Below, piece by piece: positions 34,829 to 43,491 of a stretch of DNA of 64,000 nucleotides; the first letter of the stretch is position 1; each line of letters starts with the position of its first letter. The DNA is from Luteipulveratus mongoliensis. Lineage in GTDB: Bacteria; Actinomycetota; Actinomycetes; Actinomycetales; Dermatophilaceae. Location: assembly GCF_001190945.1 (NCBI RefSeq), contig NZ_CP011112.1, positions 5,146,001 through 5,210,000 on the forward strand. Direction: 5' to 3'. Made by a program: the position numbers and the translations under genes. The notes below the pieces were generated by a model. The model saw only the letters and a list, made by a program, of their open reading frames with translations. It had not been told where the DNA came from and did not search any database.

Positions 34829-35445
34829 GGCTGTGCCTGCCGGGACCGGTCCGCGTACGCCGCCTGCTTGGCTCTGTTGCCGCACACCGCCATCTGGCAC
34901 CAGCGGCGGCGGCCAGAGCCGTTGAGGAAGAGCCATCCGCAATCCGACCCTGGACAGCCTTCGATCTGCGAGAAGCGTTGTCCTGTCAGCAGATCGGATG
35001 CCGCGACAAGGAAGCAGTCCAGCGACTCCTTGAGGCTGGGGCGACCCTTGAACACCCAGTGCGGCCCGTCAGAGTCGGAGACCAGCTCCTGCCGGGAACG
35101 GGCTTCGGCGATGGCATCGGCGACCCGCCGGAAACCCGCCGACGTTGATCGGCCGGTGAGTGCGTCGTACAGATCAGCCCGGAGCGAGACGGTGCTGGCG
35201 AGTACGTCCGACGCCGCTTGGGGTTCGCGAGATGCCTTGCGGATCAACGTGTTTGCACGATCGTGCGAGAGCAGGCCGTTGAGCTCACCGAGCGTCACGA
35301 GGTAGGTCAGGTCGCGCAGGTAGTTCTGGCGGTCGTCGTACGGCTCGCCCCAGCCCGAGCGGGTGTTGCACAGCTCGAGCGCCGGATGGCCACCGATCTG
35401 CTTGGGCAGGACGCGATCGCCCACCGTGATCCACCACGTCGCCAC
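34825..35445 (-). CDS. CGNR zinc-finger (ABATE-type) transcription regulator
   Basis: A 206-aa protein. The N-terminal part matches the ABATE ligand-binding domain of putative stress-induced regulators (TWWITVGDRVLPKQIGGHPALELCNT ...). The C terminus has the CGNR finger with paired cysteines (CPGSDCGWLFLN and RWCQMAVCGNRAKQAAY). The GTG at 35445 is chosen because GGGAGG lies 5 bases ahead; an upstream GTG/ATG at 35490 has no ribosome site. It likely senses a small metabolite and controls the LigD-like gene and perhaps the divergent secreted-protein gene, through the repeats in between. Confidence 0.82.
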   Translation of the reverse strand: MATWWITVGDRVLPKQIGGHPALELCNTRSGWGEPYDDRQNYLRDLTYLVTLGELNGLLSHDRANTLIRKASREPQAASDVLASTVSLRADLYDALTGRSTSAGFRRVADAIAEARSRQELVSDSDGPHWVFKGRPSLKESLDCFLVAASDLLTGQRFSQIEGCPGSDCGWLFLNGSGRRRWCQMAVCGNRAKQAAYADRSRQAQP

Positions 35446-35471
35446 ACGCACCTCCCTTGACGCGTCTGATG

Positions 35472-35517
35472 CTAACCGCTTGAGTGACATAACCAGTTAT
35501 TGCTGACAAACGGTTAG
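35472..35517. promoter_or_regulatory. Paired TAACC elements in the divergent region
   Basis: CTAACCG at 35472-35478 is the exact inverse of CGGTTAG at 35511-35517, with a central TAACCAGTTA at 35490-35499. Three related elements in the 81-bp gap between the CGNR gene and the divergent secreted-protein gene suggest an operator. Which regulator binds is unknown; the CGNR protein is the nearest candidate. Confidence 0.55.
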
Positions 35518-35526
35518 GACACCATC

Positions 35527-36060
35527 ATGCGTTCAGTCATCGTGAAGGCAACCCTCGCGGCCACGCTTATGGGAGCGGGCCTCGGCGTCGGGCCCGCCAG
35601 TGCGGCAGGTTGGCACGACGTGCACGAGAGGTGGGCGCCCTACGTCGAGAGTGCGCTCACACTGCCCGCCGCGCGCTACTGCGGAACGTTCGACCTGAAG
35701 TCCGAGCCAGTGATCCAGGACATCCGCGTCAAGGTGCTCCAGCGGTGGGACAACGGCAAGCCGCGCCAGGAGAAGTACGTCGGGCCGCTCATCGTCCGGG
35801 TGACCAACCTGAGCACCGGCGCATCCAGTCACCAGAACCTCAGCGGTCACGCGACCGTGCTCTACCGCGCGGACGGAACCATGGAGAGCTACGAGATGAA
35901 CGGTCCCGTCGGCATGGGCTTCCCGGCCGGGAGCGACGGACTCAGTCAGGGCTTCTACCGGCTGACCGGCCATCACCTGGTGACTTTCGACGCGGACGGA
36001 ACTCGCCACCTCGCCCTCGATCATGGCGCAGAGCTCAACCTCTGCAACGTCGTCGGATAG
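35527..36060 (+). CDS. Secreted protein, unknown
   Basis: A 177-aa exported protein. Residues 1-27 are a signal peptide (ATLAATLMGAGLGVGPASAA-G). The mature part is soluble, of mixed alpha/beta composition, with conserved-looking segments YCGTFDLKSEPVIQDIRVKVLQRW and LSQGFYRLTGHHLVTFDADGT; two cysteines could pair. The family is not recognised. An AGGA site precedes the ATG. It is divergent from the CGNR regulator and its start lies 10 bp after the right TAACC element. Confidence 0.7.
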   Translation: MRSVIVKATLAATLMGAGLGVGPASAAGWHDVHERWAPYVESALTLPAARYCGTFDLKSEPVIQDIRVKVLQRWDNGKPRQEKYVGPLIVRVTNLSTGASSHQNLSGHATVLYRADGTMESYEMNGPVGMGFPAGSDGLSQGFYRLTGHHLVTFDADGTRHLALDHGAELNLCNVVG

Positions 36061-36147
36061 ACACACCCCCGACCCCCGAGTCCCGTTTGTCCACAACCGA
36101 TCTGAGCGCTGCTGCCACGTGAAGCGGGCGGCAGGATCCTGGGCGCT

Positions 36148-36468
36148 ATGGACGACTCCCAGCAGATCCGCACCGCCTCACGAGCCGTCGGCCGGATGGC
36201 CGATGACGCTCGCCGTGCTCGACGCGCCGCCGCGAGCGCCGATCATGTCCACTGGCAGGGCGCCAGTGCGCAGCGCTACCGACAACGCCTCTCGGAGCGC
36301 GCCCGGGAGCTCGGCCACTGCGCGGACGAGCTGGACGAGCTCAAGGACCGGCTCGACGCGCACGCCCGTGCGGTCGAGCGCCATGAGCACACGGCCAAGG
36401 AGGCGCTGCTCCGAGCACCGGTGCTGCCCGGTGTCTTGTCCGTGCGCGACGTCCTGGGCGTGCCGTGA
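36148..36468 (+). CDS. Small WXG-like helical protein
   Basis: A 106-aa all-helical protein. Trp36-Gln-Gly38 (HWQGASAQRYRQRL) lies between two amphipathic helices (about 8-32 and 40-80), the hairpin layout of WXG100/ESX substrates; the tail is short. The family's C-terminal YxxxD/E signal is not obvious, so export by type VII secretion is uncertain. It overlaps the next gene by one base (TGATG), and is the first gene of a four-gene operon with an EspG-like or unknown protein, a DUF1023 hydrolase and a lipoprotein. Confidence 0.75.
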   Translation: MDDSQQIRTASRAVGRMADDARRARRAAASADHVHWQGASAQRYRQRLSERARELGHCADELDELKDRLDAHARAVERHEHTAKEALLRAPVLPGVLSVRDVLGVP

Positions 36469-37106
36469 TGTGGCGGTCGCGTGGTCAGGCGGAGGTTCTT
36501 GCTCGCATCGAGGAAGCCGACCTCGTCCTGCACCTGCTCGCCCAGGACGGCATCACTCGGGTGACCTGCCGCGTGGTGGTGCTCGGCGACTCGTTCGTGC
36601 TCGCGGCCGAGCACGCGACCTCGACGGATTCCGGTTGCCCGACCGCGGCCGTCGAGGAAGGGCCGTTGGCTGACCTGATCGACGCGCTCTGGGCGATGGT
36701 GCCCGCGCCGGCCCGCCAGTTCGAGGACAGTCACCGAGACCACGAGAGCGCGCCCGCGGTCCGCGCGGAGGACGTACCCCTGCTCGCCGCGCTGGTTCGC
36801 GAGGGCGATCCGGAGGCGATGACCATCGCGCTCGACCTCGCTGACCTCCCGGCCCTGCCGGACTGGTTGCGAGAGGCCGCGTTCGGCGTCGACGGGCTGG
36901 TGACGGTCGTTGTCACGTCGACCATGGCGGCACAGATGCGGGTCTACTGCCACGCCCACCTGTCGCCTTCCGGATGGCTCGCGATGGGCGTTGACCGGGG
37001 CGGTCTGGTCCGCGCACACGGCTGGTCCGGCGACGACGTACGGACCAGCATCATCACGGCCTGCACCGCGCTGGTGCTCGCCGGCGCGACGGACACGGCC
37101 GCATGA
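36468..37106 (+). CDS. Unknown protein of the WXG-like/DUF1023 operon
   Basis: A 212-aa cytosolic protein with alternating strands and helices. It resembles, in size and context only, EspG-type chaperones of WXG proteins: an N-terminal two-layer segment (EADLVLHLLAQDGITRVTCRVVVLGDSFVLAA) and a second related half (VDGLVTVVVTSTMAAQMRVYCHAHLSPSGWLAMGVDRGG). I see no diagnostic motif. The ATG at 36468 overlaps the WXG-like stop; a GTG at 36465 is the alternative. Its stop overlaps the hydrolase start (ATGA), so all four genes are translationally coupled. Confidence 0.7.
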   Translation: MWRSRGQAEVLARIEEADLVLHLLAQDGITRVTCRVVVLGDSFVLAAEHATSTDSGCPTAAVEEGPLADLIDALWAMVPAPARQFEDSHRDHESAPAVRAEDVPLLAALVREGDPEAMTIALDLADLPALPDWLREAAFGVDGLVTVVVTSTMAAQMRVYCHAHLSPSGWLAMGVDRGGLVRAHGWSGDDVRTSIITACTALVLAGATDTAA

Positions 37107-38791
37107 CCGCGCCGACGACCAACGGGTCACGGCACTCCGAGTCGTCCGACATGCGCGCCGCCGCCCACGTGCTCGACCGTGCGGGCGGGTCCGCGCGAGA
37201 CCTGTACCGCGATGTCCTGCGCGTCACCGGTGACCTCCCGCGGCGAAGTGCCCTGGTCGCTCCAGCGACAGCGTGGCGAGTGGGCGAGCAGACCGCCACT
37301 GTGGCGTTCGGGCCGCGCGGCCTCGGCAGCGTCGGCCTGCGGATGCAGCTCATCGCGCGGGGTCTGCGCTACGCCGCGTGGGCGTACGACCGGGCCGAGT
37401 CTCATGGTCGGGGTGTGCTGGGGTCGGTCCTCGACCCGCTCGCTCCGGTCCTTCTCGGCACTGAGCTCCCGACCGGCGGCCTGCTCCCCCTTGAGCTGCC
37501 GATCGCGACGCTGCTGCACCTCGCCGAGCTCGGTGGTTTCGATCCGAGTGTCCTGTCGCCGCCGGCCGGTGCGCCGCCACAGCCCCAACGAGTCAACGCG
37601 TGGTGGACCGCCCTGAGACCCGACCAACGATCGGCGCTGCTCCGATCGAACCCGCACTACTACGGCAACCTCAACGGCGTCCCATCGGCCGACCGCCACG
37701 GCGCCAACCGGATCATGCTCGAGCGCGACCTGGCTGCCGGCGCACAGCTCTTCCGCGAGCACGGCCTCAAGCCGCCCGCGAGCGCAGCCGAGGCTGAGCG
37801 GCTGCCGACCTGGCAGCTGAAGGCGATCGGCTACTACGACGGACCGATCACGCTGATGGTCGATGAGGGAGTCCGTGGTCGCCTCAACCGGTTCAAGACC
37901 GCGCTGTCGACCCAGGCGACCACCCAACCTCAGGGCGGAATGCGTCCGATCCTGCTCGCGTACGACTCAGGCAGGTACGAGAACGAGGGGCGCGTGGCCA
38001 TCGCGTACGGCGACCCGGACTCGGCCGCAAACGTCGCGTACGCCGTGCCAGGTCTGGAGTCACGCGGCAGCAAGGTGAGCCAGGTCGGTGGGGACGCGTA
38101 CAACCTCTGGGCGGAGGCCAACAAGGCCGGCCCGTCGGCGCCGACCGCGGTCATCGCGTGGCAGGGGTACGACGCGCCGGAGCTCACCAACGTCGCGTCG
38201 GAGGCCAAGGCCCGAGCGGGCGCCCGGCTGCTGACGAGGGACGTCGCCGCGCTGACCGTGACCAATCACCACGACCCCAACGTGACGGTCGTCGGCCACT
38301 CCTACGGCAGCACGACGACCACCCTCGCTCTGCAGTCCGAAGGACTGGCCGACCATGTCGACCAGGTGGTGCTCATCGGCAGCCCAGGCGTGGGCGGCGA
38401 CGCCGACTCCGTGTCCGACCTCCACCTGAACAGAGACCAGCTCTTCGTCGGGTCGGCGAGCCGCGATGTCGTGACGACCGACTACCAGCTGCTCGGCACA
38501 GACCCTGCGGAGGAGGGATTCGGGGCCACCAGGTTCAAGGCCGAGAACGTGCACCGTGACGCGGGACTCCCCTGGCAGGTGGGCGATCACTCGCGTTACT
38601 ACGACCCGGGCTCCGAGTCGCTGTACGCCATCGCCGACATCGTGTCGGGCCACCGAGGTGAGCTCGCCGCCCACGACCTCCTCGCCGGCTCGCGGCAGAG
38701 CGAGGTCGGTGGGAGCCCCTACGTCGGACCGACGAGCACCACCCACGATCCCGAGCACGATCGCGCACCGACAGGAGGGCACCTCCATTGA
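37103..38791 (+). CDS. DUF1023 alpha/beta-hydrolase
   Basis: A 562-aa protein with a helical N-terminal half (about 1-280; WXG-like helical bundle rich in Ala/Leu) and a C-terminal DUF1023 hydrolase fold. The nucleophile elbow is GHSYGS (Ser400); a downstream GSASRDVV aspartate and the GDHSRYY histidine near residue 495 complete a plausible triad. DUF1023 proteins are widespread in actinobacteria, often next to WXG proteins, with unknown substrate. No signal peptide is visible. It overlaps both neighbours by four bases. The full-length N-terminal helical domain with a hydrolase tail resembles toxin-like fusion layouts. Confidence 0.82.
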   Translation: MTAPTTNGSRHSESSDMRAAAHVLDRAGGSARDLYRDVLRVTGDLPRRSALVAPATAWRVGEQTATVAFGPRGLGSVGLRMQLIARGLRYAAWAYDRAESHGRGVLGSVLDPLAPVLLGTELPTGGLLPLELPIATLLHLAELGGFDPSVLSPPAGAPPQPQRVNAWWTALRPDQRSALLRSNPHYYGNLNGVPSADRHGANRIMLERDLAAGAQLFREHGLKPPASAAEAERLPTWQLKAIGYYDGPITLMVDEGVRGRLNRFKTALSTQATTQPQGGMRPILLAYDSGRYENEGRVAIAYGDPDSAANVAYAVPGLESRGSKVSQVGGDAYNLWAEANKAGPSAPTAVIAWQGYDAPELTNVASEAKARAGARLLTRDVAALTVTNHHDPNVTVVGHSYGSTTTTLALQSEGLADHVDQVVLIGSPGVGGDADSVSDLHLNRDQLFVGSASRDVVTTDYQLLGTDPAEEGFGATRFKAENVHRDAGLPWQVGDHSRYYDPGSESLYAIADIVSGHRGELAAHDLLAGSRQSEVGGSPYVGPTSTTHDPEHDRAPTGGHLH

Positions 38792-39531
38792 ACGCCCTGA
38801 CCTTCCGGCTCCTCCGTACAGGAGGACGTCGTACGCATGCCGCACTCCTGCTCGCCCTGCTCGCCCTGCTCCTGACCGTGGTGGGGACCGGGTGCGACAC
38901 GGCCGGGCACAGCCCGCTCACCCCGAACGCACCGACGGGCAAGGTCGCCGACACCACCGCTCGGGACCATCCGCTCCGAGAACCCCTCGTGCTGCCGACC
39001 GATCCGGGCGCCGCGACAGAAGCACTTCGCCAGCGCCTGATCGCGTTGTGGCGTCCTCTCCTCCAGAAGAGCGGCATCCGCTACCTCGCTGTGAGATTTC
39101 GGGCGACCTCCGATGGTCACTACGGACCGGAGGCGAGCATGAGCATCCGGTTCTGGGGCGGCCCGGTCGCACCGGCCACGGCGTCGGGAGGGCTGCAGTC
39201 CCCGGCAGCCGCCCCCGCTGCTCACCTCGAACGAGCGGCTCGGTCCAGCGGGTGGACGAGAGCCGGCGTCAGCCATGGCCTCAGCGTTCGCAAGGGACCG
39301 TTCCGGCTGAGTGGCCTGTGCCAGATGCAGGACTGCTGGTACGAGATCGCCGTCGACGAGATCGATCAGCTGCTGGACTCGCCCACGCCGGCCCGCGCGC
39401 TTCGCACACCCGAGCTCGAACAGTTCGCCGCGCCCAGGTCCGGCTCCGACCAGTCCACGAGCCCCACGACGCGAGTTCCTGTCGATGTCCGGTGCCCAGG
39501 AAAAGGCGGGGTGACGCCGTCATGCCGGTGA
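38788..39531 (+). CDS. Lipoprotein of the WXG-like/DUF1023 operon
   Basis: A 247-aa protein with an N-terminal signal peptide and lipobox (VGTGC, Cys at about residue 36), so it would be anchored to the outer face of the membrane. The mature part has a conserved-looking cysteine pair (CQMQDC) and no recognised fold. The start is TTG at 38788 overlapping the hydrolase stop, with GGAGGG 11 bases ahead. An immunity-type or anchoring partner for the preceding hydrolase is one possible role. Confidence 0.7.
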   Translation: MNALTFRLLRTGGRRTHAALLLALLALLLTVVGTGCDTAGHSPLTPNAPTGKVADTTARDHPLREPLVLPTDPGAATEALRQRLIALWRPLLQKSGIRYLAVRFRATSDGHYGPEASMSIRFWGGPVAPATASGGLQSPAAAPAAHLERAARSSGWTRAGVSHGLSVRKGPFRLSGLCQMQDCWYEIAVDEIDQLLDSPTPARALRTPELEQFAAPRSGSDQSTSPTTRVPVDVRCPGKGGVTPSCR

Positions 39532-39543
39532 GACGATCAGCGG

Positions 39544-42138
39544 ATGGGTCGGCCGATCCTGGAGCGAGATCAGCAGCTCGCGGAGCTGGCCGATGCGGCG
39601 CGCCACGCTGCGCTCGGAGAAGGCTGCACAGTCCTGGTGCACGGCGAGGCCGGGATCGGGAAGTCCAGCCTGGTCGAGGCAGCGCGATCACGGATCCCGG
39701 CGGAGGGCCGGATGCTCGTCGGCTACTGCGACGACCTGCTCACAGCTCGTACGCTCGGGCCCTTCCGCGACCTGGCCGGGACGGTCGGCACCGAGCTCAC
39801 CCGTGCCCTGCGGCTCGGCACCGACCGCGACCAGGTCCTGGCCGCACTGCAGACCGAGCTCGGCTGGGCCGCCCACCCGACCGTGCTGGTCGTCGAGGAC
39901 GTCCACTGGGCCGACGATGCAACCCTCGATGTGCTCGCGTTTCTCGCCCGACGAGTGCGGCACCTTCCTGCGGTCCTCCTGCTGACCTACCGCGACGACG
40001 AGGTCCACCCGGACCACCACCTGCACCGTCTGCTGAGGATCGTGGCTCGCACCGAGGGCACCCGTCGCCTCCCTCTCGCACGGCTGTCCGAGGAGGCTGT
40101 CCGGGCCCTCGGGGCCGACAGCACCGCCGACGCCGACGAGGTGTTCGCCATCACGGGCGGCAACCCGTTCTTCGTCACCGAGGTGCTGACCCATGGGACG
40201 GACGCCGTCCCGCACAGCGTCGTGGACGCCGTGGCCGGCCGGCTGCTCGACCTCGACGACCAGGGCCGGGACACGATCGAGCAGCTCGCTGTCATTCCCT
40301 CGTCGATCGAACGCTGGCTGGTCGATGCGTTGGTCGGCGGACTCGACGCGCTGCGCGATGCCGAACGTCTCGGCCTGCTCGTCGTCCGTACGGATCACGT
40401 CTCGTTCCGGCACGAGCTCACCCGACGTGCCCTCGCCGATGCCATCCCGCCGACCCGTCGCGCAGAGCTGCACGACCGCGTTCTCGGCCTGCTCCTCGCG
40501 CATCCCGATGTCGACGTCGCACGCATCGTGCACCACGCGGCGTACGCCGGGGACCGTGAAGCCATTGCGCGCTACGGCCCAGCTGCGGCCGCCGATGCCT
40601 CGGCCATCGGTGCCCACCGTGAGGCGGCTGCGTACTACCGGCTCGTCCTGGCCGACGGCCAGCCGTTCAACCACCAGACACGGGCCGACCTGCTCGAACG
40701 CTTCGCCATCGAGTGCTACACCGTAGGAGCCCAGCCGGAGTCGGTCGCTGCGCAGGCCGAAGCCGTCGAGCTGCGCACGCTCGCCGGGCGGGCGGGGCCG
40801 CTGGGGGCCGCACAGCGCTGGTTGTCGCGGATGCAGTGGTGGAACGGCGATCGGGCTGCCGCCGAGGCAACGGCGCTGGCTGCAGTCGCCACGCTCGAGA
40901 CGGCAGGCGACGACGACCTGCTCGCACTCGCCTACAGCAACGTCGCCCAGCTGGACATGCTCGCCTACCGGTCGAGCGCCGTGCCCTTCGCCCAGCACGC
41001 AGTCGATCTCGCCCAAAGGTCGGACAGCACCGGGATCATCTCCCACTGCCTCAACAACCTGGGTGCCGCCCGCTGCCACGCGGGCGACATGGAGGGCCTG
41101 GACACCCTGGCCGAGAGCCTGCGAATTGCCCTGGCAGCACACGAGATCGAGCACGCATGCCGCGCGTACACCAACCTGTCGTGGTGCCTCGTCGACGACT
41201 ACCGGCTGGACGATGCGGAGAGCAACGTGGCCGCCGGGATCGAGCTCGCCCAACGCGCGGAGCACGTCGTCTTCCACGACTACCTCCACACGGCCCGCGG
41301 CCGAATCCATGTCCTGCGCGGCGAGTGGCAGGCAGCCACGGATGCGGTGAACGGGCTGGACGACCACGTCCTCACCCGTTGCCCGTCGCTGGTGGTCCAG
41401 GGGCGCGTGGCAGCACGCCGTGGCGATCCGAACGCTGACGCCGTCCTGCTCACCGCGCTCGATCTCGGGCGCGAGCACGGCGAGCTGCAGTGGGAGGCGA
41501 GCGCCGCCTGTGCCGCCGCTGAGGAGGCCTGGCTGCGTGGTGCATCCGCGGAGATCGCGAGCCTGGTGAAGCCCGCCCTCCTCGAGTCGTTGGCGCGGGG
41601 ATCCGCAGCCTTGTGGCCAGAGCTCGCGTTCTGGCTGAGCAAGGCCGGTCCAGGTGTGCCCCAACCGGAGGTGCCGCCGTCGGAGCACCCGTACTCCCAA
41701 CTCCTGCAGGGCAATTGGCGGAGCGCAGCAGATCGGTGGCTCACAGCCGGTTGCCGCTACGAGCACGCGTTTGCCCTTTCCGAGAGCGACGACCTGGACG
41801 ATCTGTTGTCGTCTCTCGCCGCGCTCGACCAGCTCGGCGCTGCGCCGCTGGCCGGGATCGTACGCACCCGCCTCCGACAACGCGGCGTGCCCAATGTGCC
41901 GCGCGGACCCGCGGGCACCACCCGCGCCAACCCGGCCGGACTCACCGAACGACAGATCGACGTACTGCGCCTCCTTGTCACCGAGAGCGCCACCAACGCG
42001 CAGATCGCCGAGCACCTCGTCCTGTCCGTACGGACGGTCGACAACCACGTGACCGCCATCCTGCACAAGCTCGACGTCCACAGCCGAGCCGAGGCGGTCG
42101 TACGTGCCGCAGAGCTCGGCGTCCTCAGATCTAGGTAG
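39544..42138 (+). CDS. Large LuxR-family ATPase regulator (LAL-like)
   Basis: An 864-aa cytosolic regulator. The N-terminal NTPase has Walker A GEAGIGKSSL (about residues 35-44) and Walker B VLVVEDVHWADD (about 115-126), followed by a winged helix, a long helical repeat (TPR-like) region (about 330-760) and a C-terminal LuxR helix-turn-helix (LTERQIDVLRLLVTESATNAQIAEHL ... LHKLDVHSRAEAV). This is the LAL/MalT group, which needs ATP and a sensed ligand. It lies 89 bp before the monooxygenase operon, in the same direction, and is the obvious candidate regulator. No clear ribosome site precedes the ATG. Confidence 0.9.
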   Translation: MGRPILERDQQLAELADAARHAALGEGCTVLVHGEAGIGKSSLVEAARSRIPAEGRMLVGYCDDLLTARTLGPFRDLAGTVGTELTRALRLGTDRDQVLAALQTELGWAAHPTVLVVEDVHWADDATLDVLAFLARRVRHLPAVLLLTYRDDEVHPDHHLHRLLRIVARTEGTRRLPLARLSEEAVRALGADSTADADEVFAITGGNPFFVTEVLTHGTDAVPHSVVDAVAGRLLDLDDQGRDTIEQLAVIPSSIERWLVDALVGGLDALRDAERLGLLVVRTDHVSFRHELTRRALADAIPPTRRAELHDRVLGLLLAHPDVDVARIVHHAAYAGDREAIARYGPAAAADASAIGAHREAAAYYRLVLADGQPFNHQTRADLLERFAIECYTVGAQPESVAAQAEAVELRTLAGRAGPLGAAQRWLSRMQWWNGDRAAAEATALAAVATLETAGDDDLLALAYSNVAQLDMLAYRSSAVPFAQHAVDLAQRSDSTGIISHCLNNLGAARCHAGDMEGLDTLAESLRIALAAHEIEHACRAYTNLSWCLVDDYRLDDAESNVAAGIELAQRAEHVVFHDYLHTARGRIHVLRGEWQAATDAVNGLDDHVLTRCPSLVVQGRVAARRGDPNADAVLLTALDLGREHGELQWEASAACAAAEEAWLRGASAEIASLVKPALLESLARGSAALWPELAFWLSKAGPGVPQPEVPPSEHPYSQLLQGNWRSAADRWLTAGCRYEHAFALSESDDLDDLLSSLAALDQLGAAPLAGIVRTRLRQRGVPNVPRGPAGTTRANPAGLTERQIDVLRLLVTESATNAQIAEHLVLSVRTVDNHVTAILHKLDVHSRAEAVVRAAELGVLRSR

Positions 42139-42227
42139 CCCCATCGGCCGTGATGAGTAGTCGCTGCTCATTCGCGGCCACATTCACCCGGCTTACAAAG
42201 GTCCCACCAGCAGTCAAAGGGGGACCC

Positions 42228-43463
42228 ATGGACATCGACTGTGTCGTGATCGGCGCCGGCCCGGCCGGGCTGAGCGCGAGTGAGGCGCTCACCGCCGCAG
42301 GCGTGGAGCACGTGGTGCTCGAACGCGGCCAGGTCGGCGAGACCTGGCGCACCCAGCGGTGGGACAGCCTGCGCGTCAACTCGCCTTGGTGGTTCAACAA
42401 CGCGCTCCACGGCCAGGACACCGACGACTACCTGACCGCAGCGGAGGTCGTACGACGCCTGGAGGATCTCGCCGCCGACGCGCCGATCCGAACGAGCGTT
42501 GCCGTACGCCGTCTCGAGCCTGCCGTGGACGGGTTCGAGCTCACGACCTCCACAGGGTCGTTGCAGACCCGAGCCGTCGTCGTCGCCTCAGGAGATCAGA
42601 ACGTCCCGACCGTCCCTGCGTGGTCGGCCCAGCTCCCGTCGTCCGTCCGTCAGATCCATGCGTGCGAGTACCGCTCCCCCGGGGACCTTCCGCCCGGAGG
42701 CGTGCTGGTCGTGGGCAGCGGACAGTCCGGCACCCAGATCGCGGAGGATCTCCTGGCCGGCGGACGCCAGGTCGTCGTGTCGACCAGCCGCGTCGGTCGG
42801 ATACCCACCCGACGCCGCGGACATGACGGCCTCCGTGAGCTGTACGACGTCGGCTTCTTCCGTCAGACACCTGAGGATCTGCCGGACCCGAGCATGATGA
42901 AGGGCGCCATCCCTCTGCTCTCGCCGTACGGGCGACCGGTCAGCCTGGGTCGGCTCGCAGCCAACGGCGCGCGCCTGGCCGGCCGTGTCACGTCCGCCGA
43001 CCAGGGCCGCCTGACGTTCGACGACAGCGTCGAGACGAACGCCGACTTCGGCGAGGAAGTAGCCGGACGCCTCAACGAGATCGTCGACAAAGCGTTGCAG
43101 GCCAAGGGAATTCACGACTCGGTGATCGATGGCGAGCAAGAGCCAGCGGTCGCAGGGCCCGGCCTCGGCCACCTCGACCTCCTCCGAGACGACATCGGCA
43201 GCGTCATCTGGTGCACCGGACTCATCGGTGACTTCAGCTGGCTGCCGCCGAGCCTGCGGGACGCCGACGGCGCACCACGACACACCGGCATCGCCGGTGC
43301 CGCACCAGGACTGTGGTTCACCGGCATCCGGTGGCTGACCTGCCGAGGCTCCGCGACGCTCTGCGGCATGCCGTGGGACACCGCCACCATCGCCTCGGCT
43401 GCCGCCGAGCACCTCACCAGCATCCGGACCGCGTCAGTTCGGACGACGGTCCAACCGATCTGA
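42228..43463 (+). CDS. FAD-dependent NAD(P)-binding monooxygenase/oxidoreductase
   Basis: A 411-aa flavoprotein of the FMO/pyridine-nucleotide oxidoreductase fold. The FAD motif VVIGAGPAGLSASEAL is at residues 5-20 and the NAD(P) motif VVGSGQSGTQIAEDL at about 160-175; an FMO-like segment (GETWRTQRWDSLRVNSPWW) follows the first. It could be a Baeyer-Villiger, N-hydroxylase or related monooxygenase. The ATG at 42228 has AAAGGGGG upstream, and the frame upstream of it is non-coding. First gene of a three-gene operon with a methyltransferase and an FAD oxidase. Confidence 0.85.
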   Translation: MDIDCVVIGAGPAGLSASEALTAAGVEHVVLERGQVGETWRTQRWDSLRVNSPWWFNNALHGQDTDDYLTAAEVVRRLEDLAADAPIRTSVAVRRLEPAVDGFELTTSTGSLQTRAVVVASGDQNVPTVPAWSAQLPSSVRQIHACEYRSPGDLPPGGVLVVGSGQSGTQIAEDLLAGGRQVVVSTSRVGRIPTRRRGHDGLRELYDVGFFRQTPEDLPDPSMMKGAIPLLSPYGRPVSLGRLAANGARLAGRVTSADQGRLTFDDSVETNADFGEEVAGRLNEIVDKALQAKGIHDSVIDGEQEPAVAGPGLGHLDLLRDDIGSVIWCTGLIGDFSWLPPSLRDADGAPRHTGIAGAAPGLWFTGIRWLTCRGSATLCGMPWDTATIASAAAEHLTSIRTASVRTTVQPI

Positions 43464-43491
43464 ACAACCGATCTGAACACTGGAGATGATC

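Noticed and set aside
39688-42183. 831-aa minus-strand open frame opposite the LuxR ATPase
   Set aside because: Shadow frame; the plus strand encodes Walker and LuxR motifs.
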